NCBI RefSeq assembly: GCF_900100735.1
Contig: NZ_FNCJ01000002.1
Location: forward strand, 496,001 to 560,000
Reading direction: 5' to 3'
DNA: 64,000 bases
DNA from: Paraburkholderia phenazinium
Lineage (GTDB): Bacteria > Pseudomonadota > Gammaproteobacteria > Burkholderiales > Burkholderiaceae
Shown: one piece after another, positions 9,301-17,220 of the stretch
Numbering within the stretch: the first letter of the stretch is position 1
Layout: each line of letters opens with the position of its first letter
The notes under the pieces: generated by a model
Database searches by the model: none
The model's input: the letters and a program-made list of their open reading frames with translations, nothing else
Told to the model about the DNA's origin: nothing
Translations under genes and position numbers: made by a program

Positions 9301-10017
9301 TTGTCTGCCGGTCGCGGGCACCGCGTGCAGGAATGTGACGGGCGCGGCCCACCCGAGGTCGGACGCGATCCCGGCGAGCGTACGCGCACGCTCTGCGTCC
9401 GGTCGGATTCCGTCACCTGTGCGCTCCACCTGAACCAGGCTGTCGACCGGACGCCTGCTGCGCAACTGCTTCACCTGTCTGCGCCACAGCGCCGCGTCGA
9501 TGCCGTCCGGCGCCGCGTGCACGAGGATCACATCGGCCACGTGGATGACGCCCGCCTGTTTCAGGCCCGGCGCGACCTCGGCGATCAGTTCATCGCTGCC
9601 GCTCACCATCAGCCACGGCATCCGGTAGCGCCAGAACCAGCCGTGCGCGATATGCAGTTCCTCGTACAGGCGTTGCAGACGTGCGTCGCGTTTCAGCGGT
9701 TTCGATGCTTTCGTCTGGTCGCCAGTCTCCCTGCGAAACAACCGTCCGGCGACGGCGTACGCGCCGATAAAAAACAGGATGAGGTGAATGGCGACGACAA
9801 CAATCAGGGCGATAAGGATGGCGATCACCACCCGCATGCGTGCCTCGCCGGGCGCGAGATCGAAGAGATCGCCCCGGAGCCACACAAGGCCAGCCGCGAC
9901 GGTGGCGGCGATCAGGGCTGCGACCAGCAGCCCCCAGAGCGCGAGGCGTCCAGATGGCGCAGACTCCGCCACGTGAGCCGGGTCAAGCGGTCGCAAGTTC
10001 AGTTTCGGATCGGTCAT
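6358..10017 (-). CDS. tssM: Type VI secretion membrane subunit TssM (IcmF/VasK) lacking a Walker A motif
   Basis: This 1219-residue inner-membrane protein has two N-terminal membrane helices (about residues 24-52 and 62-90), a cytoplasmic domain, a third helix near residues 430-460 and a long periplasmic part carrying the IcmF-related and C-terminal TssM domains. In the cytoplasmic domain, where many TssM proteins have a GxxxxGKT nucleotide loop after PWYLV, this one reads PWLMVSGSDELIAEV, so the Walker A Lys-Thr is gone. The start ATG at 10015-10017 lies 35 bases inside the upstream gene. The stop overlaps tssF. TssM spans the periplasm and binds TssJ. Confidence 0.93.
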   Translation of the reverse strand: MTDPKLNLRPLDPAHVAESAPSGRLALWGLLVAALIAATVAAGLVWLRGDLFDLAPGEARMRVVIAILIALIVVVAIHLILFFIGAYAVAGRLFRRETGDQTKASKPLKRDARLQRLYEELHIAHGWFWRYRMPWLMVSGSDELIAEVAPGLKQAGVIHVADVILVHAAPDGIDAALWRRQVKQLRSRRPVDSLVQVERTGDGIRPDAERARTLAGIASDLGWAAPVTFLHAVPATGRQPERFDAVGAVVRGSARQSASHAAAGLKDQLTTLEQQTADSGVQLCREPEWITWLVQVSAYIGEQRERIVTGWEALIASKWLRAPLAGVMFAPTFPFAGVVPVPIAADATAPQAPSAAVDGAVAMAAGSATNAGTVVALRVQPASLLPAWQEIGRGVRHHHGRRVGFYWPNALAALMMVAAIGWCAAMTVSFIGNRHLIHDVQASVDATLPAAPGTPAALRAQLALQQEIETLEYRQQHGVPLYLRAGLNHNDEILDSLWQPYQTVAVRNLMQPVVQALEGQLAQLSQVRVDEQQGHDAQQHAYNLLKAYLMLATPSRADASFLKTQLLEVWPAPAGMRAGEWLDTSQQLADFWAEHLRAHPAWRISASMPLVTQMRSTLVNQIGLAGSDDVLYQRVLDAAHGKYADVSLATLLAGADAQGLFTTTQTVPGIFTRAAWEGVIEQAIDDAAKQQHVEGDWVLTDDGPSAQVNATTVQGVIGSARAVLDAKHDTDHLRERLRTRYFSDYTAAWASMLNSFQWIPATSFSGVVDQLTRLTNAQTSPLLAVMKSVQHQGEAGRPLQALTDTLVRKAQGLLGGGDSDQVQALVVNPLDKSFGPLLALLGDASPATGGSQAANGSATNTAAPGGVSLSRVLTADTTVRLKLQQIQSSPDAQSMARALAQAVFQGKLSDLSQARDDAALTAASLGAQWAGFGQTLFVQPLDAAWQAVLQPAAASLNNAWRAGVAAPFQSLFASRYPFSPTTADASFAEFGRYVRPDTGLVNRFIEVELSGVLKRQGDQWVPNELAPQSLQFDPKFLAMLRLIGPMAAHLYVQGEAAYHFELMPLPTPDVTRTELTVDGHQVVYFNQQETWTPLGWPGNGLDSHASLTWQTLNAGLRVAFDATGDWAFLRMLEKAQVKPLDDTRYELVWNAGATGGDTQSTDSTTAPLHYVLRAQAGAGPLDLLKLRGFQMPERIFVTGRAGVLTGLPSLPPLPPEMQP

Positions 10018-11311
10018 GCAGGGAGTGTTCAGGCAACGAAGGATCCTTCCCAGGTGCGCCAGGAAGGACGTGAAGAATGGCGGACTGCGCGCCATCGATG
10101 ATCAGTTGAGGGCCATCCGCTGCGCCGCATTCGACGGCGGCCGCAACGGCCAGCCAGCCGCTGCCGCTGCCAAAATCGCCAACGATGCGGGCCGGCTCGC
10201 ATTGAGCCTCGCTCTTCGCGATTGCATCCAGGTTCGCGATGCGCAGCCCCCGGTTGCATCGTTCGACGGCGCGCGTGATCCATGCGCGCGTCACGGCGGC
10301 GAAATCGACACTGCCCCATATCACGGAATTCGCGAAGCAGTACTCGATCTCGTCGGCCATGCCCTCGACGGGGCGATGCAGCCTCGCCAGCACCGGCACC
10401 TCTTCAGGCAGGCGGTAGAAGCCGGCATCGAGCAGCACGGCGAGACAGCCCTCCGTGCTGCCAGCGGGAGGCTGTTTTTCGTGCCATGCCGTTGCGATCA
10501 CGAGTAGTGGCCGTGCCTCGCGGGCGTCGAGCCAGGCGTCGGCCACGAGCAGCCCTTGCGAAGCGGGCACCGCCTGTACGGCAAGCGGCGGCAGGCCGGC
10601 CAGTTGCAGGGCGTCACGCACCTGCTGCTCACGCAACGCTTCCTCGCCGGGTTCGGCCAGCACCCGCACCTGCGGCCAGTGGGCAGATTCGTAGCGCGTG
10701 AGCGCGTGCAGGCTCGCGGCGACCTGTTCGAGCGCATCGGCGATCCTGAGTGCAAGCTGGGTAATGGGCCTCTTCGGAGCCGCGTCGACCACACCATCGG
10801 ACCCGCTCTCCGCAGCCAGATCTCTCGCGTCGGATTCGTCGAATGTCTGCGGCAGATCATCGAAGCGGCAATGCTCGATGACACCCGGGCCTGTGCGGGG
10901 CTGCTGCTGCCGCGGCAGACGCACGGCGGCATTGATCACCTGTGCAAGCGTCTGGCGGTTCAGGGGCAGACAGTAGCCGACGCCCAGCACCCGTAGCGGC
11001 TTCTGCGCGACACGGATACGCTGCGCCAGCCAGCGGCCGCGATACGCGTTGCGGTGGTACGCGCGATACCACATGGCCTCGTAGCCAACGCGCTCGATCG
11101 CGAAGAGCAGTCCGAAAATCCCGTTAGGAATACCGATGACATAGAACCAGAACCCTGCGCCGCCTGCACGTTCGCCCTTCGGCCACAGCAGCAGCGCGAT
11201 AGCGGCTCCGAACACGGCGCAGGCCAGCCAGATGCAGAACCACCACGGCCAGAAGCGTGGGCGGTGCGGATAGGCACTAGGGCGTCCCGCCTGAGAAAGT
11301 TCGACAGGCAT
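9983..11311 (-). CDS. Type VI secretion-associated membrane protein of unknown function
   Basis: This 442-residue protein sits between the PAAR gene and tssM and overlaps both. It has two N-terminal membrane helices (about residues 24-44 and 53-72) followed by a large soluble domain rich in Ala and Arg with no motif I can assign. Proteins of this sort recur beside tssM in Burkholderia type VI loci, which suggests an accessory role, but that is inference from context. The ATG at 11309-11311 shares one base with the PAAR stop (TAATG), so it is translationally coupled; an upstream in-frame start would extend into the PAAR gene and is less likely. Confidence 0.75.
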   Translation of the reverse strand: MPVELSQAGRPSAYPHRPRFWPWWFCIWLACAVFGAAIALLLWPKGERAGGAGFWFYVIGIPNGIFGLLFAIERVGYEAMWYRAYHRNAYRGRWLAQRIRVAQKPLRVLGVGYCLPLNRQTLAQVINAAVRLPRQQQPRTGPGVIEHCRFDDLPQTFDESDARDLAAESGSDGVVDAAPKRPITQLALRIADALEQVAASLHALTRYESAHWPQVRVLAEPGEEALREQQVRDALQLAGLPPLAVQAVPASQGLLVADAWLDAREARPLLVIATAWHEKQPPAGSTEGCLAVLLDAGFYRLPEEVPVLARLHRPVEGMADEIEYCFANSVIWGSVDFAAVTRAWITRAVERCNRGLRIANLDAIAKSEAQCEPARIVGDFGSGSGWLAVAAAVECGAADGPQLIIDGAQSAILHVLPGAPGKDPSLPEHSLHDRSETELATA

Positions 11312-11574
11312 TACTCGAAGTTGACGTTCTTCAGGGACGAGATCAACCGGCAACCACATGCGCAGCGATGGTCGTGCAGCGCGAACAACTTCTGGTCACG
11401 GTCGGGCAACTTGGCGGCTCCCTCGTCAATGGCGGTCGGGCCGTGCAGGTCGCAGACCGCCTCGTCGCCCTTGCGGGCCAGCGGCCTGCCCATGAATACA
11501 GCCCATGGCGAGCACTTTCCAGTCACTTCGCCGCCGTGTTCGAGTTTGTCGCCTTTACGGATTGGGGATTTCAT
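11311..11574 (-). CDS. PAAR-domain spike-tip protein
   Basis: This 87-residue protein is a single PAAR domain: GDKLEHGGEV near the start, then MGRPLARKGD, CDLHGP and a final HDHRCACGC-LI segment. The His and Cys residues fit the zinc-binding tip. PAAR proteins sharpen the VgrG spike and recruit effectors to it. The start at 11572-11574 is the family N-terminus; upstream codons in frame are not conserved. It comes after the effector and immunity genes and couples by TAATG to the membrane-protein gene. The PAAR unit has no toxin extension, so the separate M23/GH19-like protein is the probable cargo. Confidence 0.9.
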   Translation of the reverse strand: MKSPIRKGDKLEHGGEVTGKCSPWAVFMGRPLARKGDEAVCDLHGPTAIDEGAAKLPDRDQKLFALHDHRCACGCRLISSLKNVNFE

Positions 11575-11785
11575 CGTTGTACCTTTACTTGCCGTTTTAA
11601 CCGTTACTGGAAGCCAAATGATTCGTGGCACCAGGTTCGATTAAATTATCTGTTTTGCTTGAACGCACATTGAAAAAATCGACGTATCCGCAAAGTGACA
11701 GCGGTGCACATCAAGCGAAACAAAGTGGGTTGATGCTTGTCGGAAATGCAAAAACGTCAAAACCAAGATAATAAACTTCAATCTC

Positions 11786-12436
11786 TCATTTTGATTTAGG
11801 AGTGGCATGATATCTTTTTTCCAGCACCTTTCGAATCGATTCGGCGTCTTTATACTGTGCATGCGTAGAGTGGCCATCTCGAAAACTGCATTCACATTGA
11901 TCTACAAAGGGCGCACTCGCGTCACTCTGCAATCCCGCGAAAACAGCGCCTTTTTGAGCGCTTCCAGTTAACTTGTAGATATATCCGTCGTAATATTCTC
12001 CGCCGTAATCGTAATGATTGAGCGGAGTTCGTACTAAAATTATGACTTCCCTCTCTTTCGAATCATGATCTGCGTTCGCAAAAAAGACAGTGGCAATCCC
12101 TGGTATACCGTCATCTTTTACGTAACGATCGAATAGCTTATCGTGCCAGAGATGATTTTCGTCAGCGAACAATAAATGTGCATCCAACATGTAAGGCCGA
12201 TTGTCTTTCGTGTAACCTGGCTCGTCGGACGTGTTCATCACAAAGTAGATGTACACCCCTTGCATCGCCGGTGCCGCGTCAATGATCGGTAGCTGCAGTT
12301 TGTGGCTCGCGTCGGTGCGAGCACTCACTGCAGCCTGAACTTCCACAGGAACGTCGGTTGCGCAGGCCTGCTGCACAAAGGACAGAAAAAGCAATATCAA
12401 CAAAAACTGTAATGTAAAAAACCGTCGATTATTCAT
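11786..12436 (-). CDS. Exported protein, candidate immunity protein for the upstream effector
   Basis: This 216-residue protein starts with a clear signal peptide (hydrophobic stretch of residues 9-22, likely cleavage after QQACA). The mature part is rich in aromatic and acidic residues (YDYGGEYYDGY) with two Cys in a CEC pair, and I do not recognise a family. It follows the peptidoglycan-degrading effector gene by about 87 bases on the same strand, which is the usual place for an immunity gene, and the periplasm is where such an effector would need to be blocked. The stretch from about 11.6 to 13.2 kb is visibly more AT-rich than the flanking tss genes, suggesting separate acquisition. The gap 11575-11785 shows no gene. 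Confidence 0.6.
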   Translation of the reverse strand: MNNRRFFTLQFLLILLFLSFVQQACATDVPVEVQAAVSARTDASHKLQLPIIDAAPAMQGVYIYFVMNTSDEPGYTKDNRPYMLDAHLLFADENHLWHDKLFDRYVKDDGIPGIATVFFANADHDSKEREVIILVRTPLNHYDYGGEYYDGYIYKLTGSAQKGAVFAGLQSDASAPFVDQCECSFRDGHSTHAQYKDAESIRKVLEKRYHATPKSK

Positions 12437-12523
12437 AACAACAAAGCCTCTATTAAATTCGACATGAAAGGCTGTCCCAGCCAGCGAGTAAAAGCAGCGA
12501 AAGGAGTCTGAGACAAATCGCGA

Positions 12524-14845
12524 TCACCCCTCCTTCTGACGTTCCAATGTGCTATCTGCTTGCATATCCGGTGCTTCGCCAAGGATGAAGTAGGTGTAAC
12601 GAAAGAACTGCTGACGTGCTGGCAAGCCGCCCGCACCACCCACCAAGCTAAAACAACCCTGGACATCTGTGTTGCTCGAGCCATGGTCGGCTTTTCTGTT
12701 AATACGAGTCTTAACCCAGAAATAGCCAGCAGAATCCGCAGCGGTTTCCGCATCCGCTTGCAGAAGCGTCGGGTTGGGATCGGTCGTAAAATCCTTGTCG
12801 CGATATTCTCCATATTCGCGATAGCTTTTTCGCCATGTAAGATGAATCAAACCGCGACCGCAGAAACGAGCACCATCGCCCGGCTGAGTGTTTTCACCGG
12901 CTACGGCTTTCTTGTGAACTTCGCCGGGGCGCTGGGCTATGTATGCGGCACGATCCCGATTTTTTAGGAAACCGAGATTCTTAAGCCAATTGTACTTGTT
13001 ATCGAAATCATAGGCAGCATCACTAGCGGTATAGTTTTCATACATTTTCCGGAAATAATCCGCGTTTCCGTTCTCCCTTGTTGAGCATAAAGCCCCCGTC
13101 TCCTTGAAAATCTGTCCAAGAAAGTGGGCCTTCCGGAGACTACTATTAAATCCATATTTGAGAAACATGTGATTGAGTGCCAGCCACATGCCTTGGGGTG
13201 ATTGCCCCCTAGCATCGCTGTTGCCCTCAGTAAATCGCTTCTTACTCTCAACCCACGATATTTGGCTGCCAGCATCAGATATCGAATTACGAGGCAGCAG
13301 TTGAATCTGCTCTTGCAGGCTCAGCCAGTCGCACCTCCTGAAATGCCGGATGAACGCAAGCGGATGGAAGAACCAGAGCTTTTGCCCAGCGGGCAAGCCG
13401 GTCTTGTCCCAGAACTGGACCTCCTTCAGGTACTTGAGGAAATCGTTATAGCCTTGCATGTTGCCATCGTAAAACTCCCCCTTGTCGAGCAACTTCGCAT
13501 AGCGCTGTTCGTTATGCGTGCTGTCCCATTCGCTGGGCGCCTGACAAACGAAGCCGCGCAGTTGGTGGCGTACCTGTTCATTACTCTTCAGGCTGAAAAT
13601 CGCATCAGCCTTCGCTGCTTCCGTTGTTTGCGGTTGCTCCAAGGCAGTTTCGTGATTATTCCAGGCATCGTTCAGCAGCTTCTTTAAGGCACCCACATCG
13701 CACAGTCCGTCGCTGCCGAATGGCGTATTGCTGTCGCTCACCTTCTGCCAGCCCATGAAGGACAGGAAATCCGCGTCCGAGAACTTGTGGATGTTTGCGT
13801 CGTTGATATCGATGTAACCCACCTGGCCCGAAGCCCAGGTGACCTTCATCCACGTCACGCGCACATCAGCAGCCAGCGTTTGGGGCGTGGACAGGATGCG
13901 ACCAAAACGCAGCAGCTCGTAGCCGTCACTCGGACACGTCGGGTAAAGCGCGGTGGCACGCTTGTACAGATCGTATTCGTAATCGGCTTCGGGCACCGGC
14001 TGTGACGTAAGCAGCGTGCGGGTACCGTCTGCCTCGACCGTCCAAACGTTGGTGTACTTCGCGCCTTTGCCGAAGTAGGTCTCCACAAGCAGCGGCAAGT
14101 TGTTCGAGCCCGCCTGCCCAAGCTCGAATTCAATGCCATGCAGCTTGTGCTTTTGGTGAGCATCAGTAACGGCGCCTGTCGGCAAGCTTAAAAAACTCCT
14201 GCCAGCCGGAATGACGAAATACGCGTGCCCCCACCAGTCGGTGCCGGCCGGTGGCGTGGGCGTCGCGTTGCCGAGTTGCGTATGCCCGAAGTACGCGTCG
14301 AAATCCGCCGGCATCATGAAGATTTCGAAATGCAGATGAGGCATGCCCTCGTACTGTCCGAGCCACCCCAGCACATCCTTGCGCTTAACCTTGTTGCCTT
14401 TCCCCGGTTCCGCAGGCGGCACCTGCGCAGCGGCATCACCGGTCGGCATGCGCAGGAACTCCGGCATCTCGTTGGCGTTCGCGCTGTGCTGCTGATACTC
14501 CACCAGCGGAAGCAGATGCATGTAGAGCGAATAGAACGTCAGCGGGCGGCCATCGCCGGTCTCGGTCGTGTGTTTGAGCAGCACAAAGCCCGTATGGCTC
14601 GCGCCACCGTCAATCGCGTGCTGACAGACCCGATAGGCAACGACCTCGCCATCGGCAATCGCATACACCTTCCCCTTTGTGTCCGGCTGAAGATGCACGC
14701 CACAATGCCAGCGCCGGTCGAAGGCGATCGGGTAGACGCCGTGTGCACACTCGAACTTGTCAACGGCGTCCATCATCGGATCGGGGTTCGTGCCGGTCGG
14801 GGCTGAAAGACCGGCGTCGGGCAGAAACGGTGGGCTGATGATCAT
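12524..14845 (-). CDS. Two-domain peptidoglycan hydrolase, candidate type VI effector (M23 peptidase plus GH19-like)
   Basis: This 773-residue protein has an N-terminal LytM/M23 metallopeptidase-like domain (about residues 25-210), a linker region, and a C-terminal lysozyme/GH19-like domain (about 545-760). The M23 part has PHLHFEI (the H-x-H zinc pair), but the HxxxD motif reads HCGVH, so the usual Asp ligand is His. The C-terminal domain shows FLGQIFKETG, with the likely catalytic Glu, and GRGLIHLTWRKSY. It lacks a signal peptide, as expected for secreted spike cargo. It starts 5 bases after the vgrG stop and is followed by a signal-peptide protein and PAAR. A periplasmic wall-cutting role is inferred. 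Confidence 0.82.
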   Translation of the reverse strand: MIISPPFLPDAGLSAPTGTNPDPMMDAVDKFECAHGVYPIAFDRRWHCGVHLQPDTKGKVYAIADGEVVAYRVCQHAIDGGASHTGFVLLKHTTETGDGRPLTFYSLYMHLLPLVEYQQHSANANEMPEFLRMPTGDAAAQVPPAEPGKGNKVKRKDVLGWLGQYEGMPHLHFEIFMMPADFDAYFGHTQLGNATPTPPAGTDWWGHAYFVIPAGRSFLSLPTGAVTDAHQKHKLHGIEFELGQAGSNNLPLLVETYFGKGAKYTNVWTVEADGTRTLLTSQPVPEADYEYDLYKRATALYPTCPSDGYELLRFGRILSTPQTLAADVRVTWMKVTWASGQVGYIDINDANIHKFSDADFLSFMGWQKVSDSNTPFGSDGLCDVGALKKLLNDAWNNHETALEQPQTTEAAKADAIFSLKSNEQVRHQLRGFVCQAPSEWDSTHNEQRYAKLLDKGEFYDGNMQGYNDFLKYLKEVQFWDKTGLPAGQKLWFFHPLAFIRHFRRCDWLSLQEQIQLLPRNSISDAGSQISWVESKKRFTEGNSDARGQSPQGMWLALNHMFLKYGFNSSLRKAHFLGQIFKETGALCSTRENGNADYFRKMYENYTASDAAYDFDNKYNWLKNLGFLKNRDRAAYIAQRPGEVHKKAVAGENTQPGDGARFCGRGLIHLTWRKSYREYGEYRDKDFTTDPNPTLLQADAETAADSAGYFWVKTRINRKADHGSSNTDVQGCFSLVGGAGGLPARQQFFRYTYFILGEAPDMQADSTLERQKEG

Positions 14846-14850
14846 GATCG

Positions 14851-17220
14851 TTATTGCGTGTGACTATATCGGGAGTTGGGCTGGTAGTTGCTCACCGGCA
14901 GTTGCGGCAGGGTGACCGCCGTATTGCCCGGCCCCTCGAACGTAAATGAGGCAGCCTTGATGCGGAATTCGCCGGGGCAGTTGAACACGACGTTGCCGTT
15001 CTCGATAGTCATTGACGCGCCGCCGCAGGCCATCATCGCCTTCGTCTTGGCATCCACGAGCACGTTCGCGGTGGCGCTCGAGACGTGCAACTGCTGGTCG
15101 GCGAAGATATCCATGGGAGCGCCCTGCGCCTGCACCTCAATCTTGCCCTTCGAGAAAATCTTGATGCCAAGCTTGTGCGCGCACAGCGAAATCAGCTCGC
15201 CCGCCACCATGCGCAGCCGCTTCACGACGCTCACGTCCATATCCTGGCCTGCAGTGACAATCACGTTCTCGCCCGCCGAGTGCTGTACCGATTTCGGCGT
15301 CACGAACGCCATGCCGCCCGGAGCGCTGGCAAGCAGCCCCGCGTCACGAAGCTGGTTCAGTCCGTCCAGAAGCGCCGCCTGCGTGGCCCGGTCCGCTGGG
15401 TCTGCCTTGGCCTGCGTAGTCGCCGCAGCCAGCTCGGTCACGCGCTGTAGCGCCGCCTTTAGCTGCACGACGGCGGCAGGCATGTCGAGGTGTGGGGTAT
15501 CGGCTCCGGCCGCCGCGTCGGCCGAGAAGAACAGCCCCTTCGCTGCGCGAAACGTACCCCACGCCCGGGTCGTCGCCTCGTACCCCGTGCCGCGCGGGAG
15601 CTTTTTACTGTTGAGCAGGTAGCCCTGGTTCACCGCCGTCTGGCTGTACACCGTCGCAATGCGGGCACTCTCCTTGCCCTGCAGGTCATTGAAAACGACC
15701 TCAGCCCCCAGCAGCGGCGAGCGCCAGATGGCATAACTAAACAACGCATCCGTGCCACGCACCGGATCCTGATGGGAAAAATCGTGCAGCGCGCCACTGA
15801 TGTGAAGCCGATCCACGTCCCCATGGGCCGCCTCGAGCATCACCTCCGTCGTGGGCAGAAGAGGCGAGTGGAAACCGCCCTGGTACGACGACGAGGGACG
15901 CAGCAGGCGCAGGTTCAGCAGCTTGTTATCGGTATTGCCCGAACCCTGCAGGAACTTCGGCAGAACGGGATAGCGCCCGAATTCATCCAGGTATGCATAC
16001 GGGGCCGAGTCCAACGTTGTGACAACGCCCGCCACGGGACCGCCCAGAAAACGCCAATCGCGCTCGAAATCGAAGCGGGGCCGGTAGGTCAGATGCGCGG
16101 GCATCGCCTTGAAGCGCGTATAGGCGGGCTTCGTGCGGCTGCCTTCCATCCTGAACGAGGTCACCACGAATCCGTATTCCGCGCTGGGCATCTTCGTATT
16201 GGTCAGCTTGACGACTACACCGGGTGCGATGCCTTTCGCATCAGTCTTGCCCGCGAGCGTCACCTGACGGGCGATCTGCTCGTCGCGTCGTGTCTGCGCG
16301 AGCGCCTCGCCCCGCGCCGGCGTCAGGTGAAACTCCGTGCTGCGGCTGATCTGGCCGAACACCGAGCGGTCGCCCGCTTCGTCGGAGACGTTCGCCGTGG
16401 CCCGCAGCGGGTCTGCCGGCGTGCGGTAGTTACGCTCCCACAGCTCGACCGTCGCCGGCACCAGCACGCGCTGCTCGTGAACCGTCTGCGCCGCCTCGTG
16501 CCAGTTGCTGTGCAGGCCCGACCCGGCCAGCAGCGGCAGGTTGAGCGACCGGATATAGGCGCGCGGATTGTTCGCGAACACGAGGATGTCAAGCAGCCCG
16601 TTCTCGCCGCGCTCCTGCCGGTAGAACCAGAAGATGCCATTGCGTTTCGCGTGACGGGTGACCATGTTCCAGATCGACTCCTCGTACATCACGACCTGCT
16701 CCATCTTCTCCTGTGGCCCTTCGAGATGGAACTCGATGTCGAAGGCGTCGAAGTTCTGCCCATCGACCATCAGCTGGCGGGCCATCTCCTCGAACGTCAC
16801 ATCCTTCAGTACGTCGGATTTGATGATCCGCTTGCACAGGGCAGCAAAGCGCGGCTTGATGCGCACCTGGTAAGCAGCCTCATCGCGGCTCGTGCGGATG
16901 CGCTTCCAGCGCGTGACCACTCCATTGAAGGTGGCCGCCGCATGGTCGACGGGACTGGTCCAGCTCGCCGAGGGCACCGCGGCCCGCTCGTCAACCTGCA
17001 GGCCCGCGCGCCGCCCGACATAGTCCTTGCCGTCGATATCGAGGCGCGGCGACGTGACCGTGATATCGACCTTGTAGTCCTTGCAGAGCCCGCCGCGTAC
17101 CTTGAAGTCGAGCACATCGAGGTCGAGATCCTGTGCGCCGATCCATATTTTCAGATGCTGGGTGAGCCGCGCGCTCGGGTGGCGCAGCGCATCCGTAAAG
17201 TTCTTTGTCGCAGCATTCAT
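14851..17220 (-). CDS. vgrG: Type VI secretion spike protein VgrG
   Basis: This 789-residue protein forms the trimeric puncturing spike. The first 500 residues are the VgrG gp27/gp5-like core (for example FHLEGPQEKMEQVVMYEES and FDFERDWRFLGG), followed by a DUF2345-type beta-helical extension (IKIFSKGKIEVQAQG and neighbours) that often carries or binds cargo. The start is the ATG at 17218-17220, where the VgrG N-terminus begins; about 50 open codons upstream are not VgrG-like. It heads the minus-strand transcript vgrG - effector - immunity - PAAR - tssM. No hcp gene is next to it. Confidence 0.93.
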   Translation of the reverse strand: MNAATKNFTDALRHPSARLTQHLKIWIGAQDLDLDVLDFKVRGGLCKDYKVDITVTSPRLDIDGKDYVGRRAGLQVDERAAVPSASWTSPVDHAAATFNGVVTRWKRIRTSRDEAAYQVRIKPRFAALCKRIIKSDVLKDVTFEEMARQLMVDGQNFDAFDIEFHLEGPQEKMEQVVMYEESIWNMVTRHAKRNGIFWFYRQERGENGLLDILVFANNPRAYIRSLNLPLLAGSGLHSNWHEAAQTVHEQRVLVPATVELWERNYRTPADPLRATANVSDEAGDRSVFGQISRSTEFHLTPARGEALAQTRRDEQIARQVTLAGKTDAKGIAPGVVVKLTNTKMPSAEYGFVVTSFRMEGSRTKPAYTRFKAMPAHLTYRPRFDFERDWRFLGGPVAGVVTTLDSAPYAYLDEFGRYPVLPKFLQGSGNTDNKLLNLRLLRPSSSYQGGFHSPLLPTTEVMLEAAHGDVDRLHISGALHDFSHQDPVRGTDALFSYAIWRSPLLGAEVVFNDLQGKESARIATVYSQTAVNQGYLLNSKKLPRGTGYEATTRAWGTFRAAKGLFFSADAAAGADTPHLDMPAAVVQLKAALQRVTELAAATTQAKADPADRATQAALLDGLNQLRDAGLLASAPGGMAFVTPKSVQHSAGENVIVTAGQDMDVSVVKRLRMVAGELISLCAHKLGIKIFSKGKIEVQAQGAPMDIFADQQLHVSSATANVLVDAKTKAMMACGGASMTIENGNVVFNCPGEFRIKAASFTFEGPGNTAVTLPQLPVSNYQPNSRYSHTQ

